NCBI GenBank assembly: GCA_965221845.1
Contig: OZ244919.1
Coordinates: 2,418,001-2,482,000, forward strand
Length of the DNA stretch: 64,000 nt
Direction: 5' to 3'
Origin: JAJEFO01 sp965221845
Lineage (GTDB): Bacteria; Pseudomonadota; Alphaproteobacteria; Rhodobacterales; Rhodobacteraceae
Shown here: positions 18,863-26,830 of the stretch, one piece after another
Layout of the letters: the number at the start of each line of letters is the position of its first letter
How positions within the stretch are numbered: position 1 is the stretch's first letter
Translations under genes and position numbers: made by a program
Notes under the pieces: model-generated
Told to the model about the DNA's origin: nothing
The model's database searches: none
What the model saw: only the letters and a program-made list of their open reading frames with translations

Positions 18863-19870
18863 TCAAAGCGCCTCCGCCTTGGCCAGGGAGTGCACGTCAT
18901 CCAGGCGGACCGCGTCGAGGTCGTCCTCGGTGATGCCGAACTCCTCGCCCAGCAGGCCTTCGATGCCCTTGACAAGGGCCAGCGCGTCGAGGCCGTAGTG
19001 CCGCATCAGGTAGGGGCGCGACCCCCCGTGCGCATAGGTGTCCCTCAGGCCCAGCCGCACGAGCCGCTTGCCCGCGCCGGCGTCCGCCATCACCTCTGCC
19101 GCAAGGGAGCCGATGCCGCCTTCGGTCACGTGGTTCTCGAGGGTGACCACGCCGTGCGTCACGCTGGCGACGTGGTCCAGGAGGGCCGCGGCGTCGAAGG
19201 GCTTGATGGTGTGCAGGTGAAGGTGCCGGATGGACAGGCCCGCCCTTGCGAGCGCGGCGCGGGCGCGCATGGCCTCCTCCGTGCAGATGCCGGACGTGAC
19301 GACGAGAACGTCCGCGCCTTCGGACAGGACGCGGAGCTCGCCCACCGTGATCGGCGTGCCGAACAGGCGCGGCACCGAGCCGCGCAGGACGCGGCACCAG
19401 ACGGGGCCGTCGATGCTGTCGGCCGCCTCGCAGACGGACTCGACCTCCGTCGCGTCGCCGCATTCCAGGACCGTCATGTTCGGGATCGAGCGCATGACGC
19501 TGATGTCCTCGATCGCCTGATGCGTCATGCCGCCGGGAGTCGTCACGCCCGGAAGAAAGCCCATGAGCCTGACCTTGCGCCGGGGATAGGCGACGGATGC
19601 GACCAGCTGGTCGTAGGGGCGGCGGTACATGAAGACGCCGAAGGTGTGGACGAACGGCCGGTACCCGGCGAGGCCAAGCCCGCCCGCAAAGCTCATCATG
19701 TTCTGCTCGGCCATGCCGAGCGAGAGGAACTGCTCCGGGTGGCGGTCGCGGAAGCCGTCGATCTCGCATGACGACGTCAGGTCCGCGGAGAGGCAGAGGA
19801 CCTCGTCCGGATGGCGTGTCGCGTACGCCTCGAAGGCCCGTGCGTAGGGGCGGCTGACAAGCTCGGCCAT
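18863..19870 (-). CDS. Transketolase family, C-terminal subunit
   Basis: A 335-residue protein carrying the pyrimidine-binding and C-terminal domains of a split transketolase. Motifs include DLTSSCEIDGFRDRHPEQFL and GMAEQNMMSFAGGLGLAGY, the region that binds the thiamine diphosphate pyrimidine ring through its Glu, and the C-terminal TEGGIGSLAAEVMADAG. It needs the partner encoded just upstream to form an active enzyme that moves two-carbon units between sugars. The ATG overlaps the partner's stop by one base. Split transketolases of this type occur in specialised pathways (apiose, sulfosugars) as well as in uncharacterised ones; the substrate is unknown. Confidence 0.9.
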   Translation of the reverse strand: MAELVSRPYARAFEAYATRHPDEVLCLSADLTSSCEIDGFRDRHPEQFLSLGMAEQNMMSFAGGLGLAGYRPFVHTFGVFMYRRPYDQLVASVAYPRRKVRLMGFLPGVTTPGGMTHQAIEDISVMRSIPNMTVLECGDATEVESVCEAADSIDGPVWCRVLRGSVPRLFGTPITVGELRVLSEGADVLVVTSGICTEEAMRARAALARAGLSIRHLHLHTIKPFDAAALLDHVASVTHGVVTLENHVTEGGIGSLAAEVMADAGAGKRLVRLGLRDTYAHGGSRPYLMRHYGLDALALVKGIEGLLGEEFGITEDDLDAVRLDDVHSLAKAEAL

Positions 19871-20802
19871 CAGTGCGCGCCCGCGCAGGCGACCGGGTCG
19901 ACGCCGAGGGACCGGGCGATCTCCCTGTTCATCCTGGAGCGCTCCTCCTCGGACCTGAAACGGACGTAGTGCAGGCGCGGGAAGCGCAGCTGGAGACTGG
20001 GCATGCCGCGGAAAGGCGACGAGTTGGCGAGGATGACCAGGGGCTTGCCGCGGTGGGGCGTCCGTGCCGCCTCGCGGATCTGGTCGAGCCTGTGGGCGTC
20101 GGCCCAGACGGCCACGCCGCCGAAGCGCTCGATCTTGGCCTTGATGTCGCCGACGTCCATGACGCTCGACATGGCACCGTCGCACTGCTGCCGGTTGACG
20201 TCCATGATGGCGTGGAGGGTGTCGATCCGGTGGTGGGCCGCGGCCGCGATCGCCTCCCAGGTCTGTCCCTCCTGGACCTCGCCGTCGGACATGAAGACCC
20301 AGGTGCGCCCGGGTTCGCCACGGCGCTTGCGGCCCCAGGCGAGGCCCGCCGCCGTCGAGAGGCCGATTCCGAGCGTGCCGTTGTGCACTTCCATGCCGGG
20401 GCTGTGCTCCGCCCCGATCATTTCCACGGAAGACCCGTCCCTGTTGAACATCTCGAGGCCTTCGGGCGCCATGCGGCCGACCTCAATCAGCGTGGCGTAG
20501 GCGACGAGGGCGTAATGTGCCGGCGCGATGAAGAGCCTGTCGAATTCCGGCCTTGCCGGCCCGTTGTATCCGGCGCCCGTGCGATAGGCGCCATTGCCGG
20601 GGGCGGGGACGCCGGCGAAGGGCCCGGGAACCATCGGCAGCGTTGGCGCCCCGAGGTTCAGCTCCTCGTTGTAGAGCCAGGCCATCTGCTCGGCGGCCGA
20701 ACACGCCTGGCTCAGGTATCCGCCGTTGTTGCGGATCGCATGCCCGAAGACCCTGCGCCTGATGCCGAGCGCGATGTCCTCCGTGGATCTGTGATTGCGC
20801 AT
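19870..20802 (-). CDS. Transketolase family, N-terminal subunit
   Basis: A 310-residue thiamine-diphosphate-binding subunit, partner of the protein encoded downstream. The ATG at 20802 is preceded by a GGGGAG ribosome site. The diphosphate-binding region GDGEVQEGQTWEA appears here as SDGEVQEGQTWEAIAAA, with the downstream metal-binding Asn in HAIMDVNRQQCDG; GLSTAAGLAWGRK precedes it. Length is normal for the N-terminal half. It is the first gene of a leftward pair, divergent from the BisC-type oxidoreductase; the 84-bp gap between them contains a perfect 12-bp palindrome. Confidence 0.9.
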   Translation of the reverse strand: MRNHRSTEDIALGIRRRVFGHAIRNNGGYLSQACSAAEQMAWLYNEELNLGAPTLPMVPGPFAGVPAPGNGAYRTGAGYNGPARPEFDRLFIAPAHYALVAYATLIEVGRMAPEGLEMFNRDGSSVEMIGAEHSPGMEVHNGTLGIGLSTAAGLAWGRKRRGEPGRTWVFMSDGEVQEGQTWEAIAAAAHHRIDTLHAIMDVNRQQCDGAMSSVMDVGDIKAKIERFGGVAVWADAHRLDQIREAARTPHRGKPLVILANSSPFRGMPSLQLRFPRLHYVRFRSEEERSRMNREIARSLGVDPVACAGAH

Positions 20803-20821
20803 GAAGCGCTCCCCGCTGGTT

Positions 20822-20833
20822 TGACAATTGTCA
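20822..20833. promoter_or_regulatory. Palindromic operator candidate in divergent promoter
   Basis: TGACAATTGTCA is a perfect 12-bp palindrome midway between the divergently transcribed transketolase and BisC genes. It overlaps a TTGACA -35-like hexamer (20821-20826) reading right; the matching -10 is weak. The SorC-family regulator encoded at 23696-24676 is the natural candidate to bind it, but this is inference. Confidence 0.5.
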
Positions 20834-20886
20834 TTATGCCGGTCATGTGAGAATGGCAAGCGCGTTGGCACGGGAGGGAATGCGCG

Positions 20887-23160
20887 ATGCGCTACACCGC
20901 GGCCCATTGGGGCACCTACGCATTTGACGAAAGGGGCGGCTTCCATCCGATCGCCGACGATCCCGCGCCGTCGCGCATCGGGCGCGGGTGGCTCTCGGCG
21001 GCAACGAATGACAGGGGCCGGATCCTCGCGCCTGCCGTCCGGAAGGGCTGGCTCGAAGGCGACCGAGGCGCCGGACGGCCATCGGACGGCTTTGTCCGCG
21101 TGCCGTGGGACGAAGCGGTGCGGCTCGTCGCCGACGAGCTGGCCCGGGTGAAGGCCTTGCACGGGAACGGCGCGATATTCGCCGGCTCCTACGGCTGGTC
21201 CAGCGCGGGACGGTTTCATCATGCGCAAGGCCAGCTTCACCGGTTTCTCAATTGCTTCGGGGGATATGTCGGGTCGCAAGGGAGCTATTCGCACGCGGCG
21301 GCGGAAGTCCTGTTTCCGCACGTGCTTGGCATGAGCCTCGGGCAGGTCCACGACGGCGTGACCAGCATCGAGGAAGTCGCGGAACACTGCCAGCTTCTCC
21401 TGGCCTTCGGCGGCATATCCGCTCGCACGGCGCAGGTCGCGTCGTCGGGCACCAGCGGTCACGAGATCCCCGGCTGGCTTGGCCGGCTGGCGGCAGGCGG
21501 CGCGCGGCTTGTGTCGGTCTCGCCGCAACGGAGCGACCTTGCAGACGCCGAATGGATTTCGATCCGGCCCGGCACCGACACGGCGCTGATGCTTGCGCTG
21601 ACCCATGAAATCGTCTCTTCCGGGCGCGAGAACCGGGCGTTCCTCGAGCGATGCACGAGTGGCTGGCCGCAGTATCGGGCGTATCTGTCCGGCGAAACCG
21701 ACGCGGTGGCGAAGTCGGCCAGCTGGGCCGCCCCGATATGCGACGTTTCCGCAGAAAGGATCCGGGCCCTGGCCCGCGAGCTGTCCGGCAAGCGCAGCAT
21801 GATCGGGGTCACGTGGGGAATCCAGCGGGCCGATCATGGAGAGCAGCCGGTCTGGGCGGCCCTCGCGCTGGCGTCGGTCCTGGGCCGGATCGGCCAGCCA
21901 GGCACGGGATTCTCGTTCGGCTACGGGTCGACGTCGCCGGTGGGGCGTCCCGCGCGGCTCATCCCGTGGCCGTCCTTGCCTCAGGGACGAAACCCTGTCG
22001 AGGACTCCGTCCCGGTCGCCCGGCTCGGCGACATGCTGCGCAACGCGGGAAAGCGCTACCGCTACAACGGCGAGACAAGAGCCTATCCGGACATCCGGCT
22101 GGTCTACTGGGCCGGCGGCAACCCGTTCCATCACCATCAGGACCTGCGCCGCCTCGACGCGGCATGGACCCGTCCCGACACCGTCGTCGTTCACGACCAC
22201 GCCTGGACCGCGACAGCGCGCCGGGCCGACATCGTCCTGCCCGCAACGACGCCGCTGGAGCGCGCAGACATCATGATGAACCGCCGCGACCCGCGCCTTG
22301 TCTACATGTCCCGGCTCTTGCCGCCGGCGGGGGAGTCGCGGGATGATCACGAGATCTTCCGCCGGATCGGGCAGCGCCTGGGCATCGAGGACAGTTTCAC
22401 GGAGGGGCGGGACGCCGGCGCCTGGCTGCGCCGGCTGTGGGAGCGCGCCGGCGAGGTCGCCGAGGCGCATGGCTTCGGACTGCCGGAATTCGAGCGGTTC
22501 AGGGAGGAGGGCGTGTTCACGGTGCCCGACGCCGAGGATCATCGCCGCCTGATGCGCGACTTCGCCCGGGATCCGGAACGTGCGCCCCTGGCGACGGAGA
22601 GCGGGCGGATCACGCTCTTCAACGAAACGATCGCCGGGTTCGGCCTGGCCGACTGCCCGGGCCATCCGGCGTGGCTGCCGCCGGCCGAGTCCCTGCTGGA
22701 TGCGCCGGCCGGCGCCCTGCACCTGATCTCCTGCCAGCCGGACACCCGGCTTCACGCGCAGAACGACCTTGGCAGCGAATCGCAGGGCGACAAGGTCAGG
22801 GGGCGGGAGCCGGCGCTGGTGCATCCGGCGACGGCATCCGCGCTGAGGCTGGCCGAAGGCGGTGTCGTGCGCCTGTACAATGCGCGCGGCGCCTGTCTGG
22901 CCGGCCTGCGGCTGAGCGAGGACATCCGGCCGGACTGCATCGCGCTCGCCACGGGCGCCTGGCTCGATCCGCAGGTCGTCAGCGGCGCGTGGCTGGAGGT
23001 GCACGGCAACCCGAACGTCCTGACCATCGACAAGGGATGCTCGCAGCTCAGCCAGGGCAACATCGCGCACACCGCGCTCGTGCAGGTCGAGGCGTGGAAC
23101 GGGCCGCTGCCGGCGCTCTCGGTCGACCGTCCGCCCCGAATCCAGGAGGGACGGGCATGA
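20887..23160 (+). CDS. Molybdopterin oxidoreductase, BisC/TorA type
   Basis: A 757-residue bis-MGD enzyme of the DMSO reductase family, closest in motifs to biotin sulfoxide or TMAO reductases. The active-site region reads GSYGWSSAGRFHHAQGQLHR, providing the Ser ligand to molybdenum. The N-terminus has no iron-sulfur Cys motif and no Tat signal (it starts MRYTAAHWGTYAF), so the enzyme should be cytoplasmic, like BisC. It would reduce S-oxides or N-oxides, or act on a related oxo substrate. Its 3' end overlaps the next frame by 4 bp (ATGA). The position within a sulfate and sugar cluster is suggestive, but the substrate cannot be read. Confidence 0.85.
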   Translation: MRYTAAHWGTYAFDERGGFHPIADDPAPSRIGRGWLSAATNDRGRILAPAVRKGWLEGDRGAGRPSDGFVRVPWDEAVRLVADELARVKALHGNGAIFAGSYGWSSAGRFHHAQGQLHRFLNCFGGYVGSQGSYSHAAAEVLFPHVLGMSLGQVHDGVTSIEEVAEHCQLLLAFGGISARTAQVASSGTSGHEIPGWLGRLAAGGARLVSVSPQRSDLADAEWISIRPGTDTALMLALTHEIVSSGRENRAFLERCTSGWPQYRAYLSGETDAVAKSASWAAPICDVSAERIRALARELSGKRSMIGVTWGIQRADHGEQPVWAALALASVLGRIGQPGTGFSFGYGSTSPVGRPARLIPWPSLPQGRNPVEDSVPVARLGDMLRNAGKRYRYNGETRAYPDIRLVYWAGGNPFHHHQDLRRLDAAWTRPDTVVVHDHAWTATARRADIVLPATTPLERADIMMNRRDPRLVYMSRLLPPAGESRDDHEIFRRIGQRLGIEDSFTEGRDAGAWLRRLWERAGEVAEAHGFGLPEFERFREEGVFTVPDAEDHRRLMRDFARDPERAPLATESGRITLFNETIAGFGLADCPGHPAWLPPAESLLDAPAGALHLISCQPDTRLHAQNDLGSESQGDKVRGREPALVHPATASALRLAEGGVVRLYNARGACLAGLRLSEDIRPDCIALATGAWLDPQVVSGAWLEVHGNPNVLTIDKGCSQLSQGNIAHTALVQVEAWNGPLPALSVDRPPRIQEGRA

Positions 23161-23691
23161 GGGCGCTCTGGATCGGCCTCGATGTCGGGGCGGCGGCGGT
23201 GAAGGCCGCGGCCTGCTCGCCTGAAGGCGCCTGCGGCGCGGAGGCCGGGGTCCCGAGCGAGGTCAGGCAGGGTTCCGGCGGCGAGAGCGGGCAGGACATC
23301 GCGGGCGTGCCTGCGGAGCTGTGGGGGAGGATCGACGCGCGCGGCGAGCGGATCCCGGCCGTTCTCGCTCCGATCACCCGTGTCCTCGGGCGTGACGTGC
23401 CGTGTTCGCGCTATGCGACGCTCCGGAGAGGTGGACACGGGCGACGCCGTTCTGGAGGCGGCCGATGGCGGGATGGCCGCACTGGTGAAGGCGCATGGAG
23501 TCCTCACGATGGAAAGGTCGGCGACCGAGGCGACCTCGGTTGCGATGTACCCGGAGGAAGCGGCGATGACGACGCATCTGGCGATGCTGAGAGGGCCGGT
23601 CGAGGAGCTGAGCCGGGAAGGGATCGACAGATGCCATGGCTGGTTTCGGCGGAACTGTGGCCAGGGCGGGCGCGGGAAGGCGGGCGCCTGA
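23157..23691 (+). pseudogene. Remnant of FGGY kinase fused to class II aldolase debris
   Basis: The frame opens MRALWIGLDVGAAAVKAAA, the phosphate-binding start of FGGY sugar kinases, coupled to the BisC stop. The kinase likeness ends after about 45 residues. From about 23350 the same frame reads IPAVLAPITRVLGRDVPCSR, and after a frame change near 23415 it continues MAALVKAHGVLTMERSATEA and EEAAMTTHLAML. These are pieces of an AraD/FucA-type class II aldolase or epimerase, ending REGIDRCHGWF. A deletion thus fused two sugar-catabolic genes and both are dead. They probably belonged to the same pathway as the split transketolase. Confidence 0.65.
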
Positions 23692-23695
23692 CGGC

Positions 23696-24676
23696 ATGAA
23701 CAGGTCCGCATCCCCCTGCCGCGCCGCAGGCGACAAGGAGGCGCAGATCTCGAACGTGGCGCTGCTGTACTACGGAGAGGGGATGACGCAGGGCGAAATC
23801 GCCAAGCGGATGAAGGTGAGCCGCGCAACCATCGTGAACATGCTGCGCGAGAGCCGGGCGCTGGGGATCGTCGACATCCGCGTGGACGGCAAGGCTTTTG
23901 CAGGGTCAAGCGTTGCGCGGAACCTGCGGGACAGGTTTGGAGTCGAGGACGTCTATGTCTCGCAGACGTCGGCGCTTGACGAAAGCGCTTGCCGCGGCGA
24001 AAGCCTCGGGCAGCTTGCGCGAGTGGCGGCGGCCGCAATCCTCGATGTGGCCGAGGCGGGCGACACCATCGGCGTGGCCTGGGGCGAGACGATCATGTCG
24101 GTTGCCGACGCGATGCCGCGAAGGCCGGTCGCCGATGTGGAGGTCTGCCAGCTTGTCGGGTCAATGATCTCGGAGCGGGTTCCAGCCTCCGAGAACTGCA
24201 CGATCCAGATTTCCGGGAGGCTGGAGGCGGCTGCCTGCTACACGCTGCACGCGCCGGGGCTGATCTCGACGGCAGCGCTCGCCGAGACGTTTCGGCGCGA
24301 GCCCGCCATCAAGGCGCAGCTCGGGCGGCTCCGGGGCCTGGACCTGACCGTGTCCTCGATCGGCAACGTCGCCGCCGACACCCATCTGGCCGCGGCCGGG
24401 ATCGCGACCGCCGAAGAGCTGCAGGCGGCCAGGGCGGCCGGCGCGGTTGGCATAATCTGCTGCCGATACATTGCGGCCGACGGGCGGGAGATCGAGATGC
24501 CTCCGCACGACAGGCTGATCGCCGCCACGCTCGACGACCTGAGATCGGCGCGCAAGCGGCTCCTGGTGGTGTGCGGGGCGAACCGCAGCGATGCGACGCG
24601 CGCGGCATTGAACGCCGGACTGGCGACGCATCTCTGCGTGGATCACGACCTGGCGCGTGCCTTGCTGGATGGCTGA
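23696..24676 (+). CDS. SorC/DeoR-like sugar-binding transcriptional regulator
   Basis: A 326-residue cytoplasmic regulator. Residues about 20-65 form a helix-turn-helix (YYGEGMTQGEIAKRMKVSRA). The rest is a sugar-phosphate-binding domain of the SorC family with GDTIGVAWGETIMSVADAM near residue 120. Such proteins sense a phosphorylated sugar and control nearby catabolic genes. It starts 5 bp after the aldolase remnant and is followed 4 bp later by the FGE gene. The palindrome at 20822 is a candidate target. A start at 23696 is chosen because upstream in-frame sequence is the tail of the aldolase debris. Confidence 0.85.
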   Translation: MNRSASPCRAAGDKEAQISNVALLYYGEGMTQGEIAKRMKVSRATIVNMLRESRALGIVDIRVDGKAFAGSSVARNLRDRFGVEDVYVSQTSALDESACRGESLGQLARVAAAAILDVAEAGDTIGVAWGETIMSVADAMPRRPVADVEVCQLVGSMISERVPASENCTIQISGRLEAAACYTLHAPGLISTAALAETFRREPAIKAQLGRLRGLDLTVSSIGNVAADTHLAAAGIATAEELQAARAAGAVGIICCRYIAADGREIEMPPHDRLIAATLDDLRSARKRLLVVCGANRSDATRAALNAGLATHLCVDHDLARALLDG

Positions 24677-24680
24677 GGCG

Positions 24681-25613
24681 ATGCCGGCCAGACGGGGACG
24701 CCGTCCTGCATCCGCTCGACCCGGAGTTGCGACGGCAGGTCACCGCCTGCCCGCCTTGTCTTCGAAGACGCCGCCGGCCGTCGAGATTCCGGGCGACCGG
24801 GCGCTGGTCGGAACGCGCGATCCTGTCATTCTGGATGACGCCGAGGGCCCTCTGCGCACCAAGCGCGTCGCGCCGTTCCGCATCGGCGAAACCGCCGTGA
24901 CGAATGCGCAGTTCGCGGCATTCGTGGACGAGACCGGCCATGTCACCGAAGCGGAGCGATTTGGCTGGTCATTCGTGTTCTGGGCGCAGGCGCCCGAGAG
25001 GGCCGGACCCACGCAAGCGGTGCGCAACGTGACGTGGTGGAGGCGCGTGGACGGTGCTGACTGGCGGCACGTTCACGGGCCGGACAGGGACGTTGCACGA
25101 GACAGGCCTGACCATCCGGTGGTTCATGTCTCGTGGAACGATGCGCGGGCATACGCGACGTGGATCGGCGGGCGCCTTCCGACCGAGGCCGAGTGGGAGC
25201 ACGCGGCACGGGGCGGGCTGGGAGACGTGAGGTTTCCCTGGGGCAGCGAGGAGCCCGACGACACCGGCCACTTTCCCTGCAACATCTGGCAGGGACGCTT
25301 TCCCGAGACGAACACCTGTGCTGACGGCTATGCCGAGACCGCGCCGGCGAAGAGCTTTTCCGCCAACGGCTACGGGCTCTACAATCTTGTCGGCAATGTC
25401 TGGGAGTGGACGGCCGAGCCCTTCGTGATCCGGTCTCAGAGGAGAGCGGCCAAGGCGCGGCGCGCCCAGACGAAGGGATTCAAGCTTGCCAAGGGCGGCT
25501 CGTTCTTGTGCCACAGGAGCTATTGCTATCGCTACAGGATTGCCGCACGCACGGGGAATTCGCCCGACAGCACGACGGCGCACACGGGGTTTCGCATCGT
25601 CCTGGACTTGTAG
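24681..25613 (+). CDS. Formylglycine-generating enzyme (sulfatase activator)
   Basis: A 310-residue FGE-sulfatase domain protein that oxidises the active-site Cys of a sulfatase to formylglycine. Family hallmarks are clear: HPVVHVSWNDARAYATWIGG, RLPTEAEWEHAARGG, YNLVGNVWEWTAEPF and AARTGNSPDSTTAHTGFR. The copper-binding Cys pair is in GGSFLCHRSYCYRYR, so it should be active. No signal peptide is seen, so it is cytoplasmic. It presumably matures the CxPxR sulfatase encoded at 26831. ATG codons at 24657, 24669 and 24681 are possible; the last avoids overlap with the regulator gene. Confidence 0.9.
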   Translation: MPARRGRRPASARPGVATAGHRLPALSSKTPPAVEIPGDRALVGTRDPVILDDAEGPLRTKRVAPFRIGETAVTNAQFAAFVDETGHVTEAERFGWSFVFWAQAPERAGPTQAVRNVTWWRRVDGADWRHVHGPDRDVARDRPDHPVVHVSWNDARAYATWIGGRLPTEAEWEHAARGGLGDVRFPWGSEEPDDTGHFPCNIWQGRFPETNTCADGYAETAPAKSFSANGYGLYNLVGNVWEWTAEPFVIRSQRRAAKARRAQTKGFKLAKGGSFLCHRSYCYRYRIAARTGNSPDSTTAHTGFRIVLDL

Positions 25614-25831
25614 CGCGCGCTCAGGCCGCGACGCGCTCGAGCCCCGCGCGCGGGCATGCCAGCGTTGCGCGCGCTGCTTCCCGATGCCGGCGACATTCAT
25701 TCCGGCGAACCAGGGAAGGCTCGTGCTGCGCAGATCGTTCCGGTTGGCCTTCATGGTGCCAGGCTTCCGGTTCCGCCCGCCGCGGCGGCAGTGCGAACGC
25801 GGCCTTTGCGGGCACGCGAACCGGGACGTTG

Positions 25832-26755
25832 TCAGTTCTCGGTTCGAACGTGATCGAAGTGGGAAATGACGGCCTTGATGGCCCCGCATTCCAAGGCGCT
25901 CTTCCGTACATGGATCCCGGCATCGCGCGGCGGCATTCGATGCAGGACCGGTCGGATGACCAGTCCCTCCTTGCCAACGGCGTCCGAAAGCTGAAGGGGC
26001 GCCGACATCACGAAACGTCCGGTCCTGACCAGTTGCATGCCTGTCGCCAGGGAGGCTGTGCGGATGTCGATCAGCGACTTCCCCGACCCCTTGGGGACCG
26101 TGAATCGTTCGATCCTCCGTTCGGTGACCGGATCGACCGTGAAGCTCACCCATTGATAGCCGGAGAGATCGGCCGGATCGATCTTGCCATTGCGCGAAAT
26201 CGGATCGTCTTCCCGCAGGACGATCCCGTGCTCGACCTGCGTCACGTGCTTGACGAAGAGCGAGTCGTCCGTTTCGTCGTCAGCGAGTATTCCCAGATAC
26301 ACGTCCAGCGAACCGGACATGAGCAGCTTGCCCATGCTGTCCCTGTGGTCGGTCGTCAGGTCGAGCCTCAGCTTCGGAAACCGGGACTTCAGGTCCGCGA
26401 ACAGTCCGGCGACCCACTTCAGGTGAAAGACGGGACCGGCCCCGACCTTCAGTTCGGACAGGCCTGCCGACGCGATGACGGCGATCTCTTCCAGCCCGTC
26501 GCGGTATTCACGCTCGATCCGCTCCGCGCGCAGGAGGAACGCCTTCCCTGCCTCTGTCAGAGACATGCCGCGACGGTCGCGATCGAAGAGCGGCGTGCCG
26601 AGTTCGGCCTCCAGGCCGGCGACGCGCTTTGTGACCGAAGATTGCGCGAGGTTGATGGCGGACGCCGCGGCGGTGATGGACCTGCACCTGGCGACGGCAA
26701 GGAACGCTTCCAGGCCTCTTTCCAACCGTATTCCCTTTTCGAAAGGACAATGCAC
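25832..26755 (-). CDS. LysR-family transcriptional regulator
   Basis: A 307-residue LysR regulator. The N-terminal winged helix-turn-helix reads FLAVARCRSITAAASAINLA and QSSVTKRVAGLEAELGTPLF, followed by a co-inducer-binding domain. It is divergent from the sulfatase gene with 75 bp between them, the classic arrangement for a LysR protein controlling its neighbour and itself. The longest frame starts with GTG at 26755; a TTG at 26725 (LERGLEAFLAV) would give a more typical LysR length. The 217 bp between its end and the FGE stop contain no recognised gene. Confidence 0.9.
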   Translation of the reverse strand: MHCPFEKGIRLERGLEAFLAVARCRSITAAASAINLAQSSVTKRVAGLEAELGTPLFDRDRRGMSLTEAGKAFLLRAERIEREYRDGLEEIAVIASAGLSELKVGAGPVFHLKWVAGLFADLKSRFPKLRLDLTTDHRDSMGKLLMSGSLDVYLGILADDETDDSLFVKHVTQVEHGIVLREDDPISRNGKIDPADLSGYQWVSFTVDPVTERRIERFTVPKGSGKSLIDIRTASLATGMQLVRTGRFVMSAPLQLSDAVGKEGLVIRPVLHRMPPRDAGIHVRKSALECGAIKAVISHFDHVRTEN

Positions 26756-26759
26756 TTAA

Positions 26760-26775
26760 ATTCACTTTACAGAAT
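26760..26775. promoter_or_regulatory. LysR-type binding site candidate
   Basis: ATTCACTTTACAGAAT has ATTC and GAAT arms 8 bp apart and contains the T-N11-A core of LysR sites. It lies immediately beside the lysR start and 56 bp before the sulfatase start, in one of the most AT-rich patches of the region. Confidence 0.5.
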
Positions 26776-26830
26776 GCCTTGCGGAGTGGCAACGTGCCTC
26801 CGGCGACCGACGGGGGGACGGCCAGCGCGC

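Noticed and set aside
19870..23070. A 1,066-codon open frame on the minus strand running through the BisC-type gene and into the transketolase subunit
   Set aside because: Only its last 310 codons are real (the transketolase N-terminal subunit). The rest is the complement of a clear molybdoenzyme gene and has the Arg/Pro/Ala-rich composition of chance frames in GC-rich DNA.
25621..25977. Small minus-strand gene behind the LysR regulator
   Set aside because: The frame overlaps the end of the lysR gene, lacks a ribosome site and resembles no family; it reads as chance coding.
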